A stretch of DNA of 64,000 bases from Flabesymbios commensalis (taxonomy: Eukaryota > Annelida > Polychaeta > Terebellida > Flabelligeridae). Each line of letters opens with the position of its first letter. Within the stretch, counting starts at the first letter, position 1. Positions 10,792 through 21,215 of the stretch are shown here, piece after piece. A model generated the notes under the pieces. That model saw only the letters and a list, made by a program, of their open reading frames with translations. It made no database searches and was not told where the DNA came from. A program made the position numbers and the translations under genes. Location: contig OZ024916.1 of the NCBI GenBank assembly GCA_964017125.1, positions 1,278,107 to 1,342,106 of the forward strand, written 5' to 3'.

Positions 10792-13700
10792 GTTTTGCTA
10801 TTGCACCTCTGATCTCTAGGTTTGGTTCTCGTCTGGTGACCATCTTGTCAGGACTCCTGATAGGTGTCGGTCTAATGGCCACAGCGATCACCAGTGACAT
10901 TATTGTCATTTACGTCTGTTATGGAGTGATTGCAGGTAGGCAAATGAACACACCGGGTTTAGCCCATGTTCTAATTTGAAACAGGAATTTCTAACACAAT
11001 ATACAGCTTTCAAATTACGAATTTTATTCTGTGAAGGAAATTTTAAAAATTGATTTATGTCATTAAAGCAGGTGAGTCGTCATAATTTGCTGAGTATATA
11101 TTATGGGCGCCCAATGCAATGTCACGCATTAGCAGTATGATGGCTGTAGTGGCACACAACGTTTGCTAAGGGATGTTGAATCTACGTCATTGGCGTTCAT
11201 TAAACGTCGCATAGCATTACAACGTTGTGTGCCCAGTGCGTTGGTGTGAAGCGATACAGAACTGTTTTTATCTATTTGGTCGCACATGGTCTGCGTGGAA
11301 TATAAAATGATCCAGCATATATTTGCGGGCCTCACACTATAACGGCGTCACATCAATTATCCAGAGTATTGTATGAGGGTAATATTTGAAATTCCACCTT
11401 GTTAAATCATCAATTTATTATGGCTTTAAGACTGGCGTTGCATACACGATAGCTCAACTTACTATTACTCTCCCCCTATACAGCTGCCTTATCCTTATTT
11501 ACAGTTTCACCCACTTAAAGTTGTGTCTCGCTGTCGCGACCCACAACTTCAAATGGGTGAAAATTACTCATATATGTGTAATTTGGGTCCAAAAATAGTA
11601 AATAATAATTTTTAAAAACACATTTTATTCCAAATAATTTAATCATGTCAATAAGCTAATAAAACAAATTAAAACCGACTATAGTCGTGCTGAGAGATGT
11701 AGGGGTTAATTAATATTGTTAAGTACTTTTGTTAAGCCTTACAGCGCTAATTTTTTTTTATGAAAACCTTGGTGACCAAAGGTTTTTTTTTAATTTGAAA
11801 TCATCATAGCTGTCTTAGGTAGCCCTTTCCGATTTGAATCTTTCATTTGAATACCTATGTTATGTGTCTACGACCATTAGTATTATTTTTACTCTTACAG
11901 TGCGGGGATCAACTTTACGCGTCAAAATCTGACGTCTGTAGACATACGATTCGGACGTCTAAAATCGATCCTCGCACTGTGAGAATAAAAAATATTAATG
12001 ACCAGAGACCCATAACATAGGTATTCAAATGAAGCAGAAAGAGCTAACTAAGACATGCATGATGATTACGTATTGAAAATAACACTTTGGTCTCGATCAG
12101 GGGTTTATATACAATATATTTCAGCCCTTCAAGGGTTACTATTTTGTAGTCGTGTCGTCCTCTCCGAGGCCGTGGATGGATGTATTTGCTTTACCCGAAA
12201 AATCCAACATGGCGGTGACTGAGAGCGATCCCGATCCCAAGGTCCGAAAAATGTCTATAACTTTTTAATGACTGTGCGACCTTTGGGCTGAGCATGCGGG
12301 CATGTAACTGAAATGTTACTGATCCTAAAAAAACTATTTTTGATCTGATTACTGATATCTGATATTTCCCGATAGGACAGGCCAAAGAAATGACCCACGA
12401 TTTTGTACGCGGTCAATCAGTGGCTGAAACCTGTTTCAGCCACTGGGGCTAACTATTTTGCTGTACTCTTGTGTTAATTGTCTATTTCCAGGTGTGGGTT
12501 CCTGTGGGTTAAGCCTCTGTCCAGTGGTAGTCATACAGCAGCATTTCCCCCAGAACTATGCCTTCCCCATGGGCGTGTACCTGGTCATTGCCAGCCTTGT
12601 AGGTCTAACAGGAGCCCCGCTATCTGAGGTTCTATCCAAACACTATGGCTGGAGAGGCTCTCTGGCTATCGTGGCAGCGGTTCTAATAAACACTATAGCT
12701 TGTGGACTTATATACAGGGAAGATAAAACTAAAAGCGATAATGAGAAAAAACCTCTGCTGGATGATGCCTCAACGACAAATGGGCACAAAATAAACGCGA
12801 TGACAATATCTCCACGTAAAGTCCCACACGAGTGTGAGACTTCAAGTGGAGAAGTTGACCTCGTGTGTGAACATGGAATAACACACGAAAGTAACGCAAT
12901 CAGAAAGAGTTACAATGCAACTTACAGTCATGGATATGACGATGAAGCTATCTCAAAGGATGACAGTAACTCAATAAGAAGCAGTCAGCATGGAGCATAC
13001 AATCATAGATATGACGACGAAGTGAATTCTGCACAGTTTGTAAATCTTGACAATAAATCTTCTGTCTCTGGATATGGCAGTCGAGACGTCACTTGTAAAC
13101 ATGGATGTGATGATCATAATACTATGTGTGCTCATCAAAACGACACAGCACCACAAAAAGGCGATGAATTCAAGATGGAAGACACTAAAATCAGCTGGTT
13201 ATCACGCCAAACCCGCCTGGTAACAGACCCTGTCATTGTGATCTATTTGCTGAGCAGGACGCTGAGTCGTGGAGGCAGTATTATCACATTGCAGTACACA
13301 CCCAGTAAGGCAGTGGCCGATGGAATCATTGAATTAAACGCATCGTTTCTTGTCACCATAGCAATGAGTCTGATGATGGTGGGTCGTGTCGTCTCCACAT
13401 TTGCCAGCAGCTTTTCATTTGTGAATCGCTATGCATTTTACGGAGTTACAACCCTATGTTCTGCAGTGTTTGCTCTTCTGTATACATTATCAAGAAGTTA
13501 CATCGCAATCATTATCAATATCGTAATGATCAGCTTCTTCACTGGTAAGTCCAATCTGGTCTCACCCAGAACTCCTACCCTGATGACATCCCATATTTAA
13601 CCGTTTAAGCCCTCACGATGCATTAAAGCATCATCTCTGATTTTACATCCCTGAAAACAGACTTAATTTTCCCACAACCGAGAGTTTTAGAACAAAATCT

Positions 13701-16700
13701 TCATGAAACTGGCTTACCAATACATTACAATTTTCTTAAATTGTTAAACCACATCAAATCATCTTCATCCACTACAAGTCGAGAATTGCGAAAGCAATTT
13801 GCGGCTTGTAGTGGATGAAGATGACAATGGTAAATTCAGGCTTGAATAAACTAAGCGAGTTGGGCAGACTGGTCATGCCAGGTCTAGAGATCTCGTAGCC
13901 ACGAAAACTCCTATATTATCTTAAATTTCTCACTTTTCCATTTGAAAATTATTCCATTTGAAATTGTTACAGTAATACGTATCTGTCACATGTTTGTTAC
14001 AGGAGCACATATCTGTCACGTGTTTGTTACAGCAATACGTATCTGTCACGTGGTTGTTACAATAACACGTATCTGTCACATATGTTTGTTACAGTAATAC
14101 GTATCTGTCATGTGTTTGTTACAGTAACACGTATCTGTCACATGTTGTTACAGTAACACGTATCTGTCACATGTTTGTTACAGTAATACGTATCTGTTAC
14201 GAGTGTGTTACAGGCTGTCACAGTAACACATATCTGTCACATGTTGTTACAGTAGCACGTATCTGTCATGTGTTTGTCACATGTTTGTTACAGTAATATA
14301 CGAATTTGTCACATGTTTGTTACAGTAATATACGTATCTGTCACATGTTTGTTACAGTAATACCTATCTGTCACTTGTTGTTACATTGAGAGAGTTTATT
14401 TTTTTCATGACAAATACAGAAGTAATTCATGTAACAAATATATGCCTATGAAACATGATGAAAAAAAGGTGACAACAGAAGCATCATGCTTATTGAGGTT
14501 ACCACCTACACAAACATATCAAACATTAACTTGCATTTGTAGTATTGAAAAAAAAAGGATATTAAATTTATTTCACACATGACCCGCTACACTGAATTAA
14601 GGTCTCACACATAGTGTATAGAAAAGTTGATAACAAGCCAATAGCATGTCAAAGAGAAAAAGATAATTAAGAGTACATAATACTTCCAATTAAGTAAAAA
14701 TCACAATAATAATAATTTACTCAGTAAGCCTTATCACCACAACTGCATGCTACATGAAACAAAATAGGTGGCAACAGAAGCATATTGCTTATCGGGGTTG
14801 CCACCACATACACATATCATAAATTAAATTGCATTTGTAAAAAAATAATATTACATTTATTTCACGATGACCCGTTACAACAAAAGGTCTCTCGCACATA
14901 ATGTAATGACAACTCTATAGCAAGCCCATAACATGTGAAGAGAAAAGAGTGGAGAGTACATAATACCTTTCATAAGCAAAAAAAAACACAGAAAAATTAA
15001 CAAAGTAAACCTCCTCACCACGATTCAGTAACATTGCAAAAAACTGAACTTCATGTTCCTTTTGAAAAGATAAATTAACGATATATTCTTCAGATCAAGA
15101 GATAAATCATTCCAAAACCTTTTTCCCACATTAGAAGTACAATGACTCCTTAAATTTGGGCGAGAATAGCTTATGGAAAACATGTTTTGCCTCCTACTTG
15201 ATCTTATATTCATATGAATTTTAAAAATATTTTGTATATTAGCAGGAAGAAGATTATGAAAAGCTTTGAACATTAAAATTGGCACAGTATACTGGAGTAG
15301 ATCTGAGAACATAAGAAAATTTGAAAGTTTAATTAATGGTTATGTGTGTTCCCAGTAAAAAGCGAATCATTTTTTTCTGTAACAGCGTTATTTTATTTAA
15401 AAGGTATGCACTGGCTCTACCCCAAATTTCACAACAGTAAAGCATATATGGCAAACATACATTATCATATAGTTAATCAACATAGTTAATGACGCCATAG
15501 ATAACAGTCTACTAGCCTTCTTTATTATATAGTAGTTCTTGTGTAACTTTGTAACAATTTGTTTCATTTGACTTTGCCAATTTAATTGATCATCAATTAA
15601 AACTCCTAAAAATTTGGTTTCGTTTACCTTATCAATCAGCTTATTTCCAATACTAATTTGAATATTATCTTTGTATTAAGCTTTACAGAAAATCATGTAA
15701 TTTGTCTTAGTGATATTTAATAATAATTTATTTGAAGCAAACCACTTTTTCAGCTTTAATAACTCGTTACAGATAGTTACATTCACACTCACAATGTCTT
15801 TGCTAGTACAAAATAAATTTGTGTCATCTGCAAATATAATATTTTTTTTTTTTTGATACATTGACCATATAATTTATATATAAAATAAACAGTTCGGGTC
15901 CAAGTATACTACCCTGCGGAACACCACAACAGATATTCATTGCATCTGAGTTTTCATTATTATAAAATACATATTGCGATCTTTTTTTTAAGTAACTACT
16001 TAACCATGAGTTAGCTATAGCTCTAATACCATATCTGTTTAGTTTTTGTAACAACAGTGAATGATCAAAGATGTCAAAAGACTTTTTTAAATCAATGAAA
16101 ACACCAATTGTACACAGTTTATAATCTATCGATTTGGTGAGTTGTTCATGTAAATCAATCGGGGCATGACAAGTTGTAGAATTATTTCTGAAACCATATT
16201 GGTTATTTGATAGTATATCATTATTCTCCATAAACTTATCCAACCGATTATTCAAAAGTTGTTCCAATATTTTTGAGAATTATGGTTATAAAGAAACTGG
16301 TCTGAAATTTGTAAAATAATCTTTTTTTCCTGATTTAAAGATTGGAATTACCTTAGCTATTTTCATACGTTCGGGGAAAATTTCCATTTAAAAAGAACTG
16401 TTAGCTATGTGGCATACTGGTTTGACTATAAAAGAAATGCGCTCCTTTAACAAAGCAAAATTATCTGTCAGATGTTTGTTACAGGCTGTTATAGTAACAC
16501 GTATCTGTCACATGTTTGTTGCATTAAAACACAACATACATTTTTTTCTTTGTCTGACCACTACATTCTAAACCGGGAATGGAGAGTTATTTCTAAACCT
16601 AGTAGGCCCTACAGAATAATTATCATGGTAGGCCTACGGTATAAAAATCAGTCTATTGTGACCGAGCTGTTAATTATAAGGGATCCTCATTATATTAGAA

Positions 16701-18855
16701 TGTGTTTTAAGTCAGTTAAAACCCTCTGAGTTCTACATTCTTAGCTGTGAAAAAAACCTCGGTATTCGGCCTCGACCCCTCATTATATTAGAATGTGTTT
16801 TAAGTCAGTTAAAACCCTCTGAGCTCTACATCCTTAGCTGTGAAAAAAACCTCGGTATTCGGCCTCGACCCCTCATTATATTAGAATGTGTTTTAAGTCA
16901 GTTAAAACCCTCTGAGTTCTATATTCTTAGCTGTGAAAAAAGCCTCGGCCTTCTGTCTCGACCCTTATCACAGCTAAGAATGTAGAGCTCCTCATGCTTT
17001 ATAATATAAGTAATATGTACCTTTCACATGTTTTTTACAGGCTGCGCACGGACTGTTATGCGTATTGTAATGCTAGACCTGGTGTCCAGTGAGCTTACTG
17101 CCAGTGCTGAAGGATGGTCACTAACAACAACTGGCATTCTGGAGATAGCTATCATTCCGTTGGCAGGTAATTATTCTGTCATACAAGGCCAAAATGCAGT
17201 ATCTGCTTACTTTCCAAGTAAGCAGATACTGCATTTTGGCTTTGCATGGCAGTATTCATATGATCACCTTTGTGAGGGTTTATTTGCGAATTGATCCAGT
17301 GGCAAATAAGCTCTTGCAAGTAAATGGGATAAATATGGTTATTTAGACCGTCTAATATCAGAATATGCTATTCCAAAAAGAAATGTTGTTTGTTAATGAT
17401 TGATGACATGAGCTTAGCTTATATTGCAAGGATTTTGCTCGAGTCTCTCGCTAAAATACCGGAAACATTCCATTAACAAATATAGCATGTATAGTTCAGA
17501 AATTAGACCATTTGATATATGTAAAGTACGGTAATCATATTAATCGGCAAATATTTTCAAATGTTACTTTAATGAGACATATTTCACTTGAATAAAATGT
17601 ATTTGAAAGTTAAAGGTTAAACACGAGTATCGTCCCTTACATAGGTAAAGGCCCCAGGCTAAAATCATAAAAAAATCCGTGATTTTATTTTGGCTTCTTA
17701 TTATGACCAAATGAATTAAGCATGTCCATAGACTAGAACAGCAAAAGTTTTTTAATTTTTGTGCTGCGCATTTACCAGTTAGCTAGATATAAAGACGAAA
17801 TTCCCATATTTCTTATTTCTGACATGGTTGTCCAAAAAAGGAAATCAGGTATTTCGTCTCTATATCTAGCCTAACTGGTAGATGCGCAGCACAAAAATAT
17901 AAAAACTTTTGCAGTTCTAGTCTATGGAAATGTTTACATCATATATATAATCACCGATTTTTGGATGATTTTAGCCTGGGTATGGTCTTTAAAAGCTCTA
18001 AATATTTTTAGAAAAAAACGAGAGACCATGCAAAGGATTTTTTCAATTTGAAATCATGATAAATAGATGTCACATTATAACGTTTATAGTCGATCCCCGC
18101 AATGTAAGGGTTAACCCTTACAGCGCGGGGATATTCTTTAAACGTCAGAATCTGACGTCTGTAGACGTCACACTCTGACGTCTAAAGTCTATCAAGGCTG
18201 ATAACATTTATAATGACCGTAGACCCATATTATATGTATTGAAATGAATCAGAAAGAACTAACTAAGACCTTTTTGATTATTTCAAATTGAATAAAACCC
18301 TTTGGTCTCTATGGTTTATATAAAATAGATTCAGCGCTTTAAGGGTTAAAGGGTCATTCACTATTAGGCCACACCAAATTAAATTAATGGATCACGGATT
18401 CTCAGCAAAAAAAATAGAGCGAGCGAGCGAACCGTTTTTTTTTCTAAAAAAAAATGATTTTTCTCAAAAATGGAGCGAGTGAAGAAGCAAATTTTTTTTC
18501 AAAGAAAGAAACGAAGCACTGACGTGATTTTCAGGCTGGGGGGGGGGGGAATTGGTGTTTCCAAGCAAAAATGGAGCGGCGAAAAAAAAATAAGAAAATT
18601 GGTGCTTCCAAATAAAAATAGAGCTGTGAAAGAATTTTTTTTTTAAATGAAAAAATTCAATCACGGTAAAGTCGGAGCGGCGAATCCGTCATCCATAAAA
18701 TTATTTGCTGTGGCCTTATCTTTGTTTCAGGTTGGCTGGCAGACGTTACCTTGGACTACAACACCGTCTTTTACATGGGAGCTGCTATCATTTTTACTGC
18801 TGGATGCTTAGCTTCATCTCTGTATTTCCTGGTTAAGAGTGAAGATACGGCCTAA
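10792..18855 (+). CDS. Monocarboxylate transporter-like protein (SLC16/MFS), C-terminal ~480 residues in four exons
   Basis: The exons are 10792-10935, 12492-13544, 17041-17166 and 18731-18855, ending in TAA. All introns are phase 1 with GT/AG ends, and codon counts fit exactly at each join. Exon 1 encodes the loop and helices of the N-terminal MFS half (RFGSRLVTI, then YGVIAG). Exon 2 encodes helices 4-6 (YGWRG motif), a cytoplasmic loop of about 140 residues rich in Asp, Ser and His, and helices 7-10. Exon 3 has DLVSSELTASAEGWSLTTTG, and exon 4 has GWLADVTLDYNTVFYMG, both matching the conserved end of SLC16 proteins. The family moves monocarboxylates or similar small acids across the plasma membrane; the substrate here is not predictable. 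The start and helices 1-2 are missing because the first exon(s) lie left of the window, beyond the Gypsy element. No break is seen in these exons. Confidence 0.9.
11507..11567. repeat. Hairpin MITE core (CACTTGAAGTTGTG family), copy 1
   Basis: An imperfect palindrome, CACCCACTTAAAGTTGTG, then a loop TCTCGCTGTCGCGAC, then CACAACTTCAAATGGGTG. Further copies with the same stem and a GC-rich loop lie at about 21748-21806, 25407-25469, 26491-26552, 33115-33175, 37615-37678, 55684-55745, 58404-58455 and 63358-63416. Complete members are TTAA-flanked elements of about 240 bases (see 63328-63569). Confidence 0.8.
11731..12139. mobile_element. Long palindromic (foldback) MITE, family A, full length
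   Basis: The left arm (CAAAGG, TTTGAAATCAT, CATTTGAATACCTATG, CTCTTACAGTGCGGGGATC) is the reverse complement of the right arm (GATCCTCGCACTGTGAGAATA, CATAGGTATTCAAATG, then AACACTTTGG). The centre is a smaller palindrome built from CTGACGTCTGTAGAC. Outer ends are GTTAAGCCTTACAGCG and CAAGGGTTAC, decayed forms of the TTAACCCTTACAGCGC end seen in the copy at 18115-18345. Shorter or decayed copies lie at 17985-18110, 18115-18345, 22492-22754, 37808-38010 and 47575-47650. Confidence 0.8.
13601..13850. mobile_element. TTAA-flanked MITE, family C
   Basis: The left TTAA is at 13597-13600 and is followed by CCGTTTAAGCCCTCACGATG. The right part is a hairpin, TCATCTTCATCCACTACAAG and its reverse complement, followed by a CAATGGTAAATTCAGGCTTGAA end. 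The same family occurs at 22759-22958 and 26192-26399 (both reversed relative to this copy and flanked by TTAA) and at about 34015-34211 in a decayed form. It has no coding capacity. Confidence 0.75.
13965..14392 (+). repeat. ~30-bp minisatellite, consensus TTACAGTAACACGTATCTGTC + ACATGTTTG
   Basis: About 14 degenerate units carry the invariant core GTATCTGTCA and a following ATGTTTGTTACAG. The same unit reappears at 16462-16530 on the far side of the LINE fragment. The two blocks are therefore one array split by an insertion. Confidence 0.85.
14395..16455 (-). mobile_element. LINE fragment (Jockey/CR1-group RT), 5'-truncated
   Basis: On the minus strand an RT piece (16267 to about 15824) shows NQYGFR, GVFIDLKKSFDIFDH and GVPQGSILGPELFILYIN. 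After a frame change at the homopolymer near 15841-15853 it continues with FADDTNLF and LKKWFASNKLLLNI (15861-15676). A last piece (15312-15025) is the usual LINE C-terminus, with NLLPANI and GKRFWNDL. The endonuclease and most of the N-terminal half are missing, as in a typical 5'-truncated insertion. The 3' UTR is present twice in tandem (14430-14745 and 14746-15000). It lies antisense in the SLC16-like intron and interrupts a minisatellite. Confidence 0.85.
14430..15000 (-). repeat. Duplicated LINE 3' UTR (two ~280-base units)
   Basis: Landmarks recur in the same order in both halves: GGTGACAACAGAAGCAT / GGTGGCAACAGAAGCAT, then TTGCATTTGTA, then TTTATTTCAC, then TGACCCG, then CATGTCAAAGAGAAAA / CATGTGAAGAGAAAA. 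The second half reaches the end of the C-terminal coding piece. Confidence 0.75.
16685..16980 (+). repeat. 93-bp tandem repeat, about 3 units, with an inverted end
   Basis: CCTCATTATATTAGAATGTG starts at 16685, 16778 and 16871, an exact period of 93. Each unit ends with TTAGCTGTGAAAAAA and a CCTCG-rich stretch. After the last unit, ATCACAGCTAAGAATGTAGA is the reverse complement of the unit's TCTACATTCTTAGCTGTGA, so the array closes with an inverted piece. Confidence 0.88.
17645..17990. mobile_element. Foldback element, family G, copy 1
   Basis: The left arm (CCAGGCTAAAATCAT, GTCCATAGACTAGAAC, TTTTTGTGCTGCGCATTTACC, GATATAAAGACGAAAT) is mirrored by the right arm (TTTCGTCTCTATATC, GCGCAGCACAAAAA, AGTTCTAGTCTATGGA, ATGATTTTAGCCTGG). 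A second copy with the same words lies at about 31895-32255. There is no coding capacity; its superfamily is unknown. Confidence 0.75.
18115..18345. mobile_element. TTAA-flanked MITE, family A (piggyBac-like ends)
   Basis: TTAA at 18111-18114 and 18346-18349 flanks a 231-base element with ends CCCTTACAGCGC and GCGCTTTAAGGG. TTAA target sites with CCC...GGG ends are the signature of piggyBac-type transposition. To the left, another family-A arm (17985-18110) ends at the same TTAA. Confidence 0.75.
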
Positions 18856-19238
18856 CATCTTTATCTATCCAGTTGTCTGCTACCGGCAGACTCTTGAATA
18901 TCACGCATATGTGCTATGAGTACAGACCCCCCTCCTCACTGGCCAACTCAGACAACCCAGACGATCTGACTTGAGTGTGACCTCCACACTACAGTCAGTA
19001 AACCGGTGACGTCATAATGAATATTCATGCTGTGTGCACCTCTCCCGTTCGTACAGCTGTAAGGCACACCTGCTGTCAAGGTGTCAGACCTGATGGGACA
19101 AGATGCGGACCAGTGGTCTGACTGTCAGACCTGATGGGGCAAGATGAGGGCTTAAATTATCAAAACATTCACCAGGAATTGAACCAGCCCTGAACAGTTT
19201 TATCAAATGTAGTTTTATCAAGTTCAAGCTTGGCTTAT
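18856..19238. other. Likely 3' UTR and flank of the SLC16-like gene
   Basis: This is unique-looking sequence after the stop codon. It contains a short direct repeat (TGTCAGACCTGATGGG, near 19082 and 19122). The nearest plus-strand AATAAA is at 19773-19778, beyond one MITE, so the polyadenylation site is not settled. Confidence 0.4.
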
Positions 19239-19548
19239 CCCAGCAAACACAAAAACATTTTAATGATATTTTTTAGAAAATGTTAGACTGAATGTTTTTT
19301 AAATATTAAAACGTCTGGATAATAGAATATTATTAAACACTAATTTAAAATATTATGCATAAACATCATTAAAAACTTGTTTTAAAACATTTTTTTAATA
19401 TTTGCACATCATGTTGAAAAAAGCAATGTGAAAAATGTTATGACAACGTTTTTAATTTAATGATTTGAGATATTCTGTTGAGCCGACGTTTTATTATTGT
19501 AAAACATTTTCATTGTAAAAATGTATCAAACATGTTGTGTTTGCTGGG
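19239..19548. mobile_element. Foldback MITE with CCCAGCAAACAC ends, AT-rich type
   Basis: It begins CCCAGCAAACACAA and ends TTGTGTTTGCTGGG, flanked by AT on both sides. The interior is an AT-rich imperfect palindrome with repeated AAAACATTTT words. A related copy at 19850-20204 begins CCCAGCTGACACAA, ends TTGTGTTTGCTGGG and has TA on both sides. A 2-bp AT duplication would fit ISL2EU-type elements and TA would fit Tc1/mariner; the superfamily is open. Confidence 0.75.
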
Positions 19549-19849
19549 ATAATATAATACTTCATACCGGGGAAACGTTCAACACGAATGCAGTAAACAC
19601 TATTATGAAGCCTATAATTATGCAACATTTAGTCCTAGCTACCAGGGGTGGATCCAAAAAATAATTTTTTTTAATTCAAGCACTGATCTAAAAAAATTTA
19701 TCTGCTCATGAACTGGAATAGTTTTAAACTGACAAATACTGATGTTCGTCTATTTAAAGTGACAATTAGAAAAATAAATGTCTGAAAAGGTTTGGTCAAT
19801 ATCCCCTTGACCTCCTCTCTAGATCCTTCATTGGCCATACTGAAAAATA

Positions 19850-20204
19850 CCCAGCTGACACAAAACAATTTCTAACATGTTTAAAAATTAACATGAAAAC
19901 GACGGGTTAACAGAATATTTTTAAACATTAAATAGAAATATTATGCGAAACATAAACTTAAAAATCGTTTTTAAAACGTTTTAAAAACGTTTTTTAAAAT
20001 ACACTTTTTAACATAATATGTAAATATTATGTAACATAATATGTAAATATTATGAAAATGTATGTTTTAAATGGCGTTCTTTAATAATATTTTTAATTAA
20101 TGTTCTATAGTATTATGTTGACCTGACATTAAAATATAAAAAAAAAACATTTAGTGTAACATTTTCTAAATATAATTAAAATGTTTTTTTTTGTGTTTGC
20201 TGGG
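19850..20204. mobile_element. Foldback MITE with CCCAGC ends, second AT-rich copy
   Basis: This has the same architecture as 19239-19548: terminal CCCAGC...GCTGGG and an interior rich in AACGTTTTTAAA-type words. A local duplication of TAACATAATATGTAAATAT lies near 20018-20052. There is no open frame of note. Confidence 0.7.
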
Positions 20205-20333
20205 TATAGGTCACTCATTAATATTCACAGCAGAAGGCTGTGGATGGAATCAGCCCGGCAGGGTGTTATCTACACCACCAAATCAACAGAGATCTGATAT
20301 AGAGAGGCTGCATAGCAGCATGGCAGCGAGGAT

Positions 20334-20441
20334 CCCAGCAAACACCACGCATCTACCCAGTGTTTGACCAATGCTGGGCCAACGTCGTAGATAGTGGGCC
20401 AACATTGGTCAAACATGTATATATGTGTCGTGTTTTCTGGG
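20334..20441. mobile_element. CCCAGCA-family short MITE with AT flanks
   Basis: It begins CCCAGCAAACAC, ends GTGTTTTCTGGG and is flanked by AT at 20332-20333 and 20442-20443. The interior is a palindrome around GGGCCAACGTCGTAGA. Related pieces built from CAACGTCGTAGACG and TTGGCCCAA occur at about 20660-20720, 23040-23140, 28015-28180, 29147-29490, 29560-29740, 32985-33060, 39030-39130, 39190-39305, 47715-47820, 63290-63310 and 63577-63760. Confidence 0.7.
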
Positions 20442-20464
20442 ATGGCAATAGGCTCACCTATACT

Positions 20465-20657
20465 GCACTCTGAACAAAATCGGTTTTTGAAAGGAGCCCT
20501 CCAGAAGGCCCACTATTACCATGCAACCCCAGGAGAACCCTGCAAGGGTTCTACTGGGGTTGTATGGTAATAGCACTGAAGGGTTTTTTTTTTAGAAAAC
20601 CTATGTTGCTTAGAGCAAAGAGGCTATATCTATATAGCCTCCTTGTTTAGAGTGCGG
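20465..20657. mobile_element. Small palindromic MITE with CACTCTGAACAA ends
   Basis: The left end is GCACTCTGAACAAAA and the right end is TTGTTTAGAGTGCG, near reverse complements. An inner palindrome is CATGCAACCCCAG...CTGGGGTTGTATGG. There is no coding capacity. Confidence 0.65.
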
Positions 20658-21215
20658 GCACAAGACGCTGTTGCGACGTTGAATCAACGTCATTCAGACG
20701 TTGATTCAACGTCGTAACAAGCTTAGTCGATAATGTTGAAAAATGGCTTGAAATCATTCATAAAAAAATTTAGGACATGAACCGAAGCCAATCGTCTGCC
20801 AATTTCTCATCTATACAAGGATAGTGCATGTTGATGTGTGATACCGCTCCATAGGGTCCTACATAGGGTCCTACGACGTAGGCCTAAGCACGTTTGCCTC
20901 GTATTGAGCCGCACCCTATAGGCCTACAGAAATACGATCCGCGCCTATGATGAGAAAGGGGTATCATATTCCCAGGATAATATTATTGCATTTCTAATTG
21001 ATATCAATTACGTATACGTATAAGCTTTCGTAAAGACCAATCAAATTATTTTGTAAATGAAACTTATAATAGGCCAGGGGCAAAGAAAAAGTTATAATCA
21101 CGAGGCAAATGAAGGCCTATATAACTAGTGTTTGATGCTGCACATTTTATATATTGTTTTCTTGTTATGTCAGCTCATCTGAGCTGACATAACAAGAACA
21201 GGGTCTGTACATCTT
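20658..21215. other. Intergenic, no gene seen
   Basis: It includes a decayed CAACGT/ACGTTG palindrome at about 20670-20720 and otherwise unique AT-rich sequence. A perfect inverted repeat, GTTATGTCAGCTCA / TGAGCTGACATAAC, lies near 21165-21195. Confidence 0.5.

Larger units (their letters stand above)
10936..12491 (+). other. SLC16-like intron containing foldback MITEs
   Basis: The donor is GTAGGC at 10936 and the acceptor TTTCCAG ends at 12491. The intron holds one copy of the CACTTGAAGTTGTG hairpin family (11507-11567) and a long palindromic element (11731-12139). The remaining sequence has no recognisable gene. Confidence 0.7.
13545..17040 (+). other. SLC16-like intron with MITE, minisatellite and LINE
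   Basis: The donor is GTAAGT at 13545 and the acceptor TTTTTTACAG ends at 17040. It holds a C-family MITE (13601-13850), a 30-bp minisatellite (13965-14392 and 16462-16530), a LINE fragment (14395-16455) and a 93-bp tandem repeat (16685-16980). No host exon is seen in it. Confidence 0.8.
17167..18730 (+). other. Last SLC16-like intron
   Basis: The donor is GTAATT at 17167 and the acceptor TTTGTTTCAG ends at 18730. An inverted repeat at about 17187-17242 (GTATCTGCTTACTTTCC and its complement) lies near the donor. It also holds a large foldback (17645-17990), two A-family MITEs around a shared TTAA (17985-18345) and a low-complexity A/T and G-rich stretch (18400-18660) with repeated ATGGAGCGG-like words. 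Confidence 0.75.

Noticed and set aside
13965-14392. CRISPR-like pattern of short repeats
   Set aside because: The units are contiguous and degenerate, with no unique spacers, in an animal intron; it is a minisatellite.
19773-19778. AATAAA as polyadenylation signal of the SLC16-like gene
   Set aside because: It lies over 900 bases past the stop and beyond a MITE; AATAAA is common in this AT-rich sequence.
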